From a virus, in IMG/VR virus record IMGVR_UViG_3300006876_000005, positions 1 to 25,275 of that record: DNA of 25,275 nt, one strand, 5' to 3'. Under the pieces are notes generated by a model. It was not told where the DNA came from. It did not search any database and saw nothing but the letters and a program-made list of their open reading frames with translations. The position numbers were made by a program, and so were the translations under genes. Positions 20,021-25,275 of the stretch are shown here, one piece after another. Position 1 is the first letter of the stretch; each line of letters begins with the position of its first letter.

Positions 20021-20539
20021 ATGTACGTGGCGACAAACCGACAGAAAAAGAACGCGTTCGAGAAACGCGCGGAGATGCAGCGGAAGGCGGCGGAACCAGC
20101 TCCCAAGTCTGCGCCTCGCGCGACTCCCACCCCGGTAGCGGAGCCGAAACCGGACCTCGAAGCGATGAAAGCTGCGGCTGCGGAAGCGGCTGCACTCGTC
20201 CACGCGGGCGACCCGGAAACGATGGTCGCTGATTTCGAAGCCGAGACCGCGTTTGCACTGGAGGACCCTGAGCGGGCAGCGGCACTGCGAGCCGCAGTAA
20301 TCGAACCCGAACCCGAGCCCAAGCGAGGCCGCCCGATGTCTGCCGCCGTGGCGAAGCGGAACGCGACGATCCTTCAGCTCCTCGCAGAGAACCCCGAAGG
20401 GCTCTCGAAGCCCCAGCTCGCTACGGAACTCAAGGAGAAGGAGGCGAACGTGTACACGTCACTGCGTCGTCTCCAGAGTGACGGGAAGGTTCGCACGGAG
20501 AACACCGAAGGCACCAAGTACCTGTGGTACCTGGTCTGA
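20021..20539 (+). CDS. Winged-helix DNA-binding protein with a disordered N-terminus
   Basis: A 172-residue protein. Residues 1-50 are basic and rich in Ala and Pro; residues 50-105 form an Ala/Glu-rich helical part; then comes a basic linker PEPEPKRGRPMSAAVAKR; residues 115-172 form a winged helix (ATILQLLAENPEGLSKPQLA, then EANVYTSLRRLQSDGKVR). GRP in the linker resembles an AT-hook that contacts the minor groove. The ATG at 20021 follows TTTGGAGG by seven bases. It lies between two terminators with no clear promoter before it, so partial read-through is likely. A regulator of late or tRNA-region expression is plausible. Confidence 0.78.
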   Translation: MYVATNRQKKNAFEKRAEMQRKAAEPAPKSAPRATPTPVAEPKPDLEAMKAAAAEAAALVHAGDPETMVADFEAETAFALEDPERAAALRAAVIEPEPEPKRGRPMSAAVAKRNATILQLLAENPEGLSKPQLATELKEKEANVYTSLRRLQSDGKVRTENTEGTKYLWYLV

Positions 20540-20566
20540 TCTGCGGAAACGTTCAGGGGGTACCCC

Positions 20567-20599
20567 GGTGTTGACAGCATCGGGGGCACCTGTTAGGGT
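20567..20599 (+). promoter_or_regulatory. Consensus promoter for the tRNA region
   Basis: TTGACA (20571-20576), a 17-bp spacer and the extended -10 TGT-TAGGGT (20594-20599) make the best sigma-70-type promoter in the window. GGTG (20567-20570) and CACC (20587-20590) flank the -35, echoing the palindromes near the left end. It precedes the micro-gene at 20639 and probably the tRNA cluster. Confidence 0.8.
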
Positions 20600-20638
20600 T
20601 AGTACATCGCAAGGAAGACCAACGATCAAAGGACACAC

Positions 20639-20794
20639 ATGCAGACATTCATCGGAATCCTGTTGATCACTGTTGCGCTCTTGGGAGCGTCTGCGCTGGC
20701 TGTGTTCATACTCGCACCCTGCGGAGACGCACTCGACCACGACAACCGTCGCCGAAGCGGCAAGGGGAACAATTGCGGTTGTCCTCTCGCCTAG
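20639..20794 (+). CDS. 51-residue membrane micro-protein upstream of the tRNAs
   Basis: The product begins MQTFIGILLITVALLGASAL and has one long hydrophobic span (residues 3-27) that ends at a Cys, followed by a polar, basic tail (DNRRRSGKGNNCGCPLA). The tail points to the cytoplasm by charge. The leader CCAACGATCAAAGGACACACATG is almost the same as the consensus leader of the early genes, so the start is secure. It sits 39 bases before the first tRNA and under the strong promoter, so it may be co-transcribed with the cluster. Function unknown. Confidence 0.72.
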   Translation: MQTFIGILLITVALLGASALAVFILAPCGDALDHDNRRRSGKGNNCGCPLA

Positions 20795-20833
20795 CGGCAA
20801 GTAAGATCAAGTCCGGGCTTCGGTCCGGCACAT

Positions 20834-20909
20834 AGCGCGGTAGAGGAGCTCGGTTGTCCTCGCAGCCCTCATAAGGCTGAGATCGTGAGTTCAAATCTCA
20901 CTCGCGCGA
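20834..20909 (+). tRNA. tRNA-Met (CAU), initiator-like
   Basis: All arms fold: acceptor (2-7 with 66-71), D stem GAGG/CCTC, anticodon stem CAGCC/GGCTG with loop CTCATAA (anticodon CAT), and T stem GTGAG/CTCAC with loop TTCAAAT. The body is close to actinobacterial initiator tRNA. Two initiator hallmarks are present: the pair A11-T24, and no Watson-Crick pair at 1-72 (A opposite G). The third, three G-C pairs at the bottom of the anticodon stem in GGG/CCC order, is not kept. No CCA is encoded. An elongator Met or a modified Ile (CAU) tRNA cannot be excluded. Confidence 0.8.
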
Positions 20910-21023
20910 CGGTGTGTTTAGTCCGTACACCACAAGTCGACAGCGCTTGACCAGCGTCACGGACTCAGGTTCGGTCGGGTAGCTCCCGACGCGGGCACAA
21001 AGGCCCCGAGTGGTTTCGGGGTA
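20910..21023 (+). other. Structured spacer in the tRNA cluster, no gene
   Basis: No coding sequence or tRNA is supported. It holds an inverted repeat AGTCCGT/ACGGACT (20920-20926, 20959-20965), a hairpin GTCGGG-TAGCT-CCCGAC (20974-20990) and a hairpin CCCCGA...TCGGGG (21004-21021) ending two bases before the next tRNA. These may guide tRNA processing or be the remains of a tRNA. Confidence 0.4.
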
Positions 21024-21095
21024 GTGCTGTTAGCTCAGTCTGGCAGAGTAGCAGGGTCAAACCTGTGGTCCGGGGTTCGAATCCCCGACAGCACT
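21024..21095 (+). tRNA. tRNA with a 6-nt anticodon loop (identity unclear)
   Basis: The acceptor (GTGCTGT/ACAGCAC), D arm (GCTC/GAGT) and T arm (CGGGG-TTCGAAT-CCCCG) are all standard. The anticodon arm is GCAGG-GTCAAA-CCTGT: the stem is sound but the loop has six bases instead of seven. If T in GTCAAA is position 33 the anticodon is CAA, but the long variable arm of Leu tRNA is missing. If a T is missing, it would be UCA, reading UGA. The discriminator base is T. No CCA is encoded. Confidence 0.65.
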
Positions 21096-21304
21096 CGAAT
21101 GCGGTACCGGCTTCGAAACGGGGCACGGACATAGACGAACTTGCTGAAAACGTCGTGTCAGTGTTTGCAGCTTCTGAAGGGACCTCGGAAGCGTTACCTT
21201 CCGGGGTGTGGGCGACGATCGTAACGGGTCGGGTGTTCACCAAAATAGGGGGACTCGGATGGAGATCCGTAGTCTTAAACGACATCTGGTCATGTGCCCC
21301 GCTA
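21096..21304 (+). other. Spacer between tRNAs, no gene seen
   Basis: This 209-base stretch has no tRNA I can fold and no convincing gene. An open frame runs through it, but it continues across the adjacent tRNAs and has no ribosome site, so I take it as chance. A small hairpin CGGAT-GGAG-ATCCG lies near 21257-21270. Confidence 0.4.
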
Positions 21305-21377
21305 GCACCGTTAGCTCAGTGGAACGAGCGGCTGTCTTACAAACAGCGGGTCGGGGGTTCGACTCCCTCACGGTGTA
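21305..21377 (+). tRNA. tRNA-Val (UAC)
   Basis: A complete cloverleaf: acceptor GCACCGT/ACGGTGT (one G-T pair), D stem GCTC/GAGC, anticodon arm GCTGT-CTTACAA-ACAGC with anticodon TAC, variable GGGTC, and T arm GGGGG-TTCGACT-CCCTC with one G-T pair. Discriminator A suits Val. It reads GUA, a codon that is uncommon in G+C-rich genomes. No CCA is encoded. Three bases separate it from the next tRNA-like gene. Confidence 0.85.
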
Positions 21378-21380
21378 CGA

Positions 21381-21456
21381 AGGTCGGTAGCTCAATGGTA
21401 GAGCCCCAGGCGCTTCGTCAACGGGTGAGTTCCGGGTTCGAGTCCCGGCCGGTCTT
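21381..21456 (+). tRNA. tRNA-like gene with an irregular anticodon arm
   Basis: The acceptor AGGTCGG/CCGGTCT pairs fully (one G-T), the D arm GCTC-AATGGTA-GAGC and T arm CCGGG-TTCGAGT-CCCGG are standard, and the discriminator is T. Between D and T arms there are 27 bases instead of about 23, and I cannot form a normal 5-bp anticodon stem. The best alternative (CGCTT/GGGTG around CGTCAAC) needs wobble pairs. The D-arm sequence resembles Gly tRNAs. It may be a degenerate tRNA, or carry a small insertion. Confidence 0.6.
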
Positions 21457-21458
21457 CA

Positions 21459-21492
21459 AAAGCGGGTCCTCTCTTGAGGGCCCGCTTTCTTT
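21459..21492 (+). terminator. Strong terminator ending the tRNA cluster
   Basis: A 13-bp stem with one wobble (AAAGCGGGTCCTC at 21459-21471, GAGGGCCCGCTTT at 21476-21488) and a TCTT loop is followed by CTTTC. It starts three bases after the last tRNA-like gene and separates the tRNA cluster from the transfer-like genes. Confidence 0.9.
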
Positions 21493-21528
21493 CGTGCTAT
21501 GGTGGGAGTCCCCCAAGATGAAGGACGA

Positions 21529-22767
21529 ATGATGATGGAAGATTTCACGTCAACCCCCGAAGGCGCACTCCTGAGCTCGTGCGCGCTCGGCGCGATCATG
21601 CTCGCGCTCATCCTTTGGCGCACCTCGCAGGGCGCGCGCGCGCGCGCATCAGAACGCGCGCGCATCTGGGGCGAACTCAAGCGTCCCGAGCTGGAAGCGC
21701 GCGCGCAGCGCAAGGCGGACGCGCGCGCATCAGGAGCGCGCGCGGACGCGCGCTTGCGCATCACGCTAATGAGCGCGGTCGCGCTCGTTGCGCTCGCGGC
21801 AACGAACCTGAGCGCGCACGCGACGATCACCGCTATCCAGCGCATCGGCCTCACCTCGGTTGATGCCGCTATCTCGGCTGTGATCGTCTTCGAAGCATGG
21901 CTTGCGATCCTCGGGGCGTTGTCCCTGCGGCACATGACGCGAGGTGAAGGATTCAACCGGTACGAAGCCGGTGTATGGACAATGGCGTCCCTCATGGGCG
22001 TGATCGCATGGTGGGGCGGAGAGAGCCCCATCTTCGCGCTGTGGCCGCTCCTGGCTGCCGTCGCGTGGCACGTGGTCATTACCTTTGGCAGGCCGCACAA
22101 GCCGTCCTCTCTGGTCACCTGGTGGCGTTTGAAGCGTGGTAAGGCGACCTCGCGGGACGCGAACACCGTACTCACTGAACGCCTTATCACGCTCATCGTC
22201 AACACGGGATACGCGGCGAACGTCGGACCGAAGATCGCGCGCGGTTTTTACGCGCGCGCATACGACCGCGCGTGGGCGCGCGCGGACGCGCTCGGCATCC
22301 TCACGCCGGAAGTGCGCGCGCGCATTCAGACGCGCATCGCCGCGCGCTACGTCGGTGCGCGCGCACTCGCTCCCGAAGCGGTCGCGCACATGAATCCTTG
22401 GAATGAGCGCGCATCGATGAGCGCGCGCACGCACGCGCGCGCTGTGCGCCCGGTGAGCGCGCCCCCCGCGCGCGCACTCGAAGTGAGCGCGCATGTTCCC
22501 GAGGATGCGCGCGCGCTCACTGAGGACCCGCACGCATCGGAAGAGTTGCGCGCGCCTTCGCGCACCACGGGTACGCGCACGAAGGACGACATGATCGCTG
22601 CGATCGATGCTGAGGATATCCCCGCAGAGGTGAAGGCGAGCATGCAGGAATTCGTAGCCACCACGGGCAAGCTCCCCTCGCAGAAATGGATCGCAAGCGC
22701 GACAGGCAAGTCCATCGGTCACGCGGGCAAGTGGCTCACTCCGGTGCGCAAGGCACTCGGGTACTAG
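21529..22767 (+). CDS. Multi-span membrane protein, DUF2637/transfer-type
   Basis: A 412-residue membrane protein. TM1 is at about residues 15-33 (ALLSSCALGAIMLALILW). A 45-residue Ala/Arg segment follows. TM2 (about 80-100), TM3 (about 108-130) and TM4-TM5 (about 142-176) form a core resembling the DUF2637 membrane proteins of actinomycete conjugative plasmids. Residues 177-412 are cytoplasmic and end in a helix-turn-helix-like stretch (LPSQKWIASATGKSIGHAGK). The ATG at 21529 follows AAGGACGA. The Ala/Arg parts are packed with GCGCGC runs, in sharp contrast to the rest of the window. Its place before the FtsK/TraB-type gene suggests a membrane partner of the translocase. Confidence 0.82.
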   Translation: MMMEDFTSTPEGALLSSCALGAIMLALILWRTSQGARARASERARIWGELKRPELEARAQRKADARASGARADARLRITLMSAVALVALAATNLSAHATITAIQRIGLTSVDAAISAVIVFEAWLAILGALSLRHMTRGEGFNRYEAGVWTMASLMGVIAWWGGESPIFALWPLLAAVAWHVVITFGRPHKPSSLVTWWRLKRGKATSRDANTVLTERLITLIVNTGYAANVGPKIARGFYARAYDRAWARADALGILTPEVRARIQTRIAARYVGARALAPEAVAHMNPWNERASMSARTHARAVRPVSAPPARALEVSAHVPEDARALTEDPHASEELRAPSRTTGTRTKDDMIAAIDAEDIPAEVKASMQEFVATTGKLPSQKWIASATGKSIGHAGKWLTPVRKALGY

Positions 22768-22768
22768 C

Positions 22769-22968
22769 GGCACAGTGACCGGCACACCCTTGGGGAAGGT
22801 GTGCCGGGAACGTGCAGGTAGCACACCCACCGGCACACCGCTAAACCCCGGTTGACCTGCGAAAACACTGTTTCGGCACACTGGCACGGTGTGCCGAGAG
22901 CACCGCTCTCAAAGTGTTTTCGCAGGTCACCGCGACCACGTGAACACCCCGCCTGGTGTGCTGTGCCG
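22769..22968. repeat. Cluster of CGGCACA/TGTGCCG repeats between transfer genes
   Basis: Seven copies of a 7-bp word lie in 200 bases: CGGCACA at 22769, 22780, 22831 and 22874, and TGTGCCG at 22800, 22890 and 22962. Several are part of longer words such as CCGGCACACC, and two pairs form inverted repeats (22779-22788 with 22798-22807; 22873-22881 with 22889-22897). A cluster of short repeats near a TraB-type gene is how the clt/TRS loci of Streptomyces plasmids look, although their known word (GACCCGGA) differs. It may instead be a regulator's operator. Confidence 0.7.
22853..22929. repeat. 17-bp inverted repeat enclosing an inner hairpin
   Basis: TGACCTGCGAAAACACT (22853-22869) and its exact complement AGTGTTTTCGCAGGTCA (22913-22929) enclose 43 bases that themselves hold the 9-bp repeat TCGGCACAC/GTGTGCCGA. 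Together they can form a large cruciform or stem in DNA or RNA. There is no T-run, so a simple terminator is unlikely. Confidence 0.8.
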
Positions 22969-22976
22969 TGCCGGTG

Positions 22977-22982
22977 TACAAT
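22977..22982 (+). promoter_or_regulatory. Possible -10 element for the gene at 23021
   Basis: TACAAT (22977-22982) followed by the AT-rich TAATTAATGAATC is the best -10 candidate, but no -35 is clear. The leader CAAGATGAGAGGACGAATTC holds the common ribosome-site box. Confidence 0.4.
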
Positions 22983-23020
22983 TAATTAATGAATCAAGAT
23001 CAAGATGAGAGGACGAATTC

Positions 23021-23458
23021 ATGATCGAAACCGCTATTGACCAGACCGCTGGTGGCCTCGCTATCGCGTTTTTCGCGCTGGCGTGGTGGACGAATCGCAA
23101 GGGCTCAAGCAAGATCGCAGGTATCACGGCTGTCATCTTCGCAATCATCGGATCGGGGCTGCTGTATGCGGCTCCGTGGTCGCTAGGGATGGCTAACCTC
23201 ACGGCTTCGGTGCTCGGCATGTTCGGGAATGTCCCCGTGCACCCGATAATGACGATCATCTGCTTTGCGCTGATGCTGGGCGTTATCTACGACCTGTACG
23301 ACGACCCCACGTACAACGCCGGGGCCGTGTGGGCCCTGATCTTCGCGCCGATCATGGCGCGCGGTGCTGCCGGTTCGGTCGGATCGTTCCTTGAGCAGCT
23401 GTTCGGGGGGGCGTCCATGGCGTTTCTCGAAGCTGTGAAGCAGATGTTCGGTGCTTGA
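23021..23458 (+). CDS. Small multi-span membrane protein (transfer/spread-like)
   Basis: A 145-residue integral membrane protein with four hydrophobic spans (about residues 10-24, 30-55, 68-90 and 97-120) and short loops; the last part (FLEQLFGGASMAFLEAVKQM) is amphipathic. Small membrane proteins of this shape lie beside traB in Streptomyces plasmids, where Spd proteins help plasmid spread between mycelial compartments. I can claim only the general shape, not homology. The ATG at 23021 follows GATGAGAGGACGAATTC. The next gene starts two bases after its stop, so they form one unit with the translocase. Confidence 0.72.
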   Translation: MIETAIDQTAGGLAIAFFALAWWTNRKGSSKIAGITAVIFAIIGSGLLYAAPWSLGMANLTASVLGMFGNVPVHPIMTIICFALMLGVIYDLYDDPTYNAGAVWALIFAPIMARGAAGSVGSFLEQLFGGASMAFLEAVKQMFGA

Positions 23459-23459
23459 C

Positions 23460-25275
23460 ATGACCGACAACAACACGCGCGCATTGACGCGCACGGCGCG
23501 CGCCTCGTGGGGTTACACCCTGCGCGGCGCGCGCGCGCTCATGAATGACGCCGCGCATTGGGCGCGCGCGGAGGGTATTGAGGCGCACATCCGGGAGCGC
23601 GATGCGCGCGCACTCAGCGCGCAGCACCAACGGGCGATGCGCGCGCACGCGCGCACTCCCAAGAACCGACGCGCGCACACTCCTCCCCCTGCGCGCGCGC
23701 ACGCGATCACGGACATTGAGGTGAATGCGCGCGCGTTCGGTACGCGCGCGTTTCGATGCGCGATCACGCTCGCAGTTCCCGCGTGCGCGCTCATCGTTCC
23801 CCCATGGATGCTCATCGAAGGCAGTCCCGGTGCGCTCCTCATGTGGCCTGCCGCGTACGGGTACCTGGCGTGGAATGGGTGGATGCACCGCACCGAGGAT
23901 GTTATCGAAGACGACAACGACGACGAGACCCAAACCCCTGACACCACCGTTGCGCTCCCAGCGGCGTCGATCTTCGTTCCACGGCGGGGCACGGGGCTCG
24001 CACCTACGGCACAGGAATCAGCGATCATCGACCGTATCCACAATTGGGAGTCCAGCGCGGCCGAGCGCAAGCTCACCGAGGTTATCCCCGGTGCGCCCAC
24101 CATTGATGAGTCCGGCATTCTCATTCCCGTGACGTTTGCTGGCACGTGGACGCCCGCCCGTCTCGACGCCAATGCAGATCAAGTGCGCGCACTGCTCGCG
24201 ATCCCTGATGAGGTGCGCACTGAGATCAAACCAGGAGGTACCGCAGACCGGTCAGTGATCCGCGTGCGTACCCGCATCCGTGAACTTGACCTGCGCTGGA
24301 CACCCGAGCGCGAAGGCATCGGCCTCAATGCCGACACAGGCGAAGTGGTCGACGTTGACGATGACGACCGAGTTCTCACCGCTGGTATCACGGGTGCGGG
24401 CAAGTCAGTAGCGTTGCGCGTGCTCATGGCGAAGGCGCTCAAGCGACCGCACACAGCGCTGGTCATTCTCGACGTGAAGACGGACGGGGCGCTGTGGTCG
24501 CACGTGGCACGCGTCGAACACGAGCCGGAAGGGATGCAAAGTGTTGTCGATGACCTGATCACAGAGATGAAAGAACGTGAGACGATCATGCGTGCGAACA
24601 ACCTGGACAAGTGGGAACCCACGGCTGAACGCCCACGCATCGTCGTCGTTGTCGATGAGGGTGCCGAATTCATGCTCAGCGCGCCTGACGCTGTGGAAGG
24701 CACACGTTCACTCGCCATGCGCGCACGGTCGACGGCGATCATCCTCAAGTGGGCCACGCAGAAACCCACGAAGACCGGACCAGGCAAGGGACTCGATTCC
24801 GCTACATCGGGAATGCTCGGCACCAAAATCTGTATGGCCGTGGCATCGCAGATGGAGACGAGAACCGTCCTCGGGGAGGAGGCAACCGGGGAGGGCTGGC
24901 ACGCGGAAAACCTCCCTAAAGGCGGCTGGGCGCTTATCCAGGTGCAGGGTGAGGACCGGAAACCCGATCCCGTGCGGTTCTGGTTCATGACGAAAGAAGA
25001 CGTGAAGGCCCTGGAGCCGCGTTCGCCGTGGCGTAGGGCTAAGTCGAATCCCCCGGTGGTCGACGCGAAAGACGCCCTCGTGACTGCTCTTGAGCTGTCT
25101 GAGGGGCTGAACGGAGTGTCAACGGTCCGGCTCGCTATCGCGCTTGGGATCGCTGACACCGAGGTGCACGTGCGTATGCGCGTGCACGGGGTGACTCCCG
25201 AGCCGAACGCCTTTGCCATGGGCAACGGTGAGAAGGCACGAGGATACCGCAGAGATAAGCTTGAGGCTGCGTTCA
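23460..25275 (+). CDS. FtsK/SpoIIIE/TraB-type DNA translocase (runs off the window)
   Basis: At least 605 residues, open at the right edge. Residues 1-100 are an Ala/Arg segment rich in GCGCGC codons, then a membrane part at about 100-145 (ALIVPPWMLIEG, LLMWPAAYGYLAW), an acidic linker, and a motor domain: Walker A GITGAGKS (309-316), LVILDVKTDGALW, Walker B RIVVVVDEGAEF (D399), STAIILKWATQKP, MAVASQMETRTVLG and ALIQVQGEDRKPD. The C-terminal part (VRLAIALGIADTEVHVRMRV) resembles the winged-helix DNA-recognition domain of TraB/FtsK. Such motors pump double-stranded DNA through a membrane pore, in division or in conjugation. The gene follows a membrane-protein gene by two bases, as in plasmid transfer operons. 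Confidence 0.9.
   Translation, partial: MTDNNTRALTRTARASWGYTLRGARALMNDAAHWARAEGIEAHIRERDARALSAQHQRAMRAHARTPKNRRAHTPPPARAHAITDIEVNARAFGTRAFRCAITLAVPACALIVPPWMLIEGSPGALLMWPAAYGYLAWNGWMHRTEDVIEDDNDDETQTPDTTVALPAASIFVPRRGTGLAPTAQESAIIDRIHNWESSAAERKLTEVIPGAPTIDESGILIPVTFAGTWTPARLDANADQVRALLAIPDEVRTEIKPGGTADRSVIRVRTRIRELDLRWTPEREGIGLNADTGEVVDVDDDDRVLTAGITGAGKSVALRVLMAKALKRPHTALVILDVKTDGALWSHVARVEHEPEGMQSVVDDLITEMKERETIMRANNLDKWEPTAERPRIVVVVDEGAEFMLSAPDAVEGTRSLAMRARSTAIILKWATQKPTKTGPGKGLDSATSGMLGTKICMAVASQMETRTVLGEEATGEGWHAENLPKGGWALIQVQGEDRKPDPVRFWFMTKEDVKALEPRSPWRRAKSNPPVVDAKDALVTALELSEGLNGVSTVRLAIALGIADTEVHVRMRVHGVTPEPNAFAMGNGEKARGYRRDKLEAAF

Noticed and set aside
20910-21023. A further tRNA
   Set aside because: Hairpins are present, but no TTCxAxT T-arm with a matching acceptor can be formed.
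21305-21377. tRNA-Tyr
   Set aside because: The anticodon is TAC (reads GUA, Val), not GTA.
21065-21532. Plus-strand open frame (155 codons) across the tRNA region
   Set aside because: It runs through three tRNA genes and the terminator; not a protein gene.
21766-22887. Minus-strand open frame (373 codons) opposite the membrane gene
   Set aside because: It is an Arg/Ala-rich shadow created by GCGCGC runs, with no ribosome site or recognisable domain.
24179-25225. Minus-strand open frame (348 codons) near the right edge
   Set aside because: The plus strand encodes the FtsK/TraB motor here with clear Walker motifs; the antisense frame is Ser/Arg-rich shadow.

Overview
This window looks like the early (replication, recombination and tRNA) region of a double-stranded DNA actinobacteriophage or phage-plasmid. 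Reasons: G+C-rich coding sequence with GTG starts and many ATGA/TGATG stop-start overlaps; a phage-style set of DNA polymerase I, RuvC-like nuclease, SNF2 helicase, Cas4/RecB-like nuclease, Sak4-like ATPase and DUF669-like protein; two phage HNH endonucleases; a BldC-like regulator and a Prim-Pol typical of actinomycete elements. No structural, lysis or integrase gene was recognised. The exact host cannot be read from the sequence.

Layout. (1) 1-2966, plus strand: a C5-cytosine DNA methyltransferase, then small early-type genes (two tandem winged-helix paralogs, a Cys/His protein, two basic or charged proteins). Most have their own promoter, and three of these sit inside a 30-bp palindrome. 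(2) 8283-3282, minus strand: Prim-Pol, a run of seven very small overlapping genes (several are zinc-ribbon-like), a P-loop ATPase, then a gene-free ~530 bp tract with about 14 copies of GGGGTGGACTTAG in both orientations and a 22-bp AT-rich palindrome. I read this tract as a replication origin. One more small gene follows. (3) 8404-12396, plus: many small genes, including membrane micro-proteins, a BldC-like HTH and an HNH endonuclease, separated by hairpin terminators or leader hairpins. (4) 12389-20539, plus: polymerase, second HNH, RuvC-like, SNF2, PD-(D/E)XK nuclease with Fe-S-type cysteines, RecA-like ATPase, ssDNA-binding-like protein and a C-terminal HTH protein, closed by terminators. 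(5) 20639-21492: a membrane micro-protein and four tRNA or tRNA-like genes (one initiator-like Met-CAU, one Val-UAC, two with irregular anticodon arms), ended by a strong terminator. (6) 21529-25275, plus: two multi-pass membrane proteins and an FtsK/TraB-type DNA translocase running off the window. This resembles the double-stranded-DNA transfer module of Streptomyces plasmids. A cluster of CGGCACA repeats lies inside it.

How it fits together (inference): Prim-Pol and the ATPase start replication at the repeat array. Pol I, SNF2, RuvC-like, Cas4-like, Sak4-like and the DUF669-like protein replicate and recombine the genome. The methyltransferase may protect it, and the tRNAs adjust translation. 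The FtsK/TraB module is unusual beside phage replication genes and would suit a phage-plasmid able to move its DNA between cells, or a phage using FtsK-like DNA pumping for another purpose. The most unusual signals are the origin-like repeat array, the transfer-like module with its repeat cluster, the GCGCGC-saturated coding sequence in two genes, the promoter-operator palindrome family, and the odd tRNAs.
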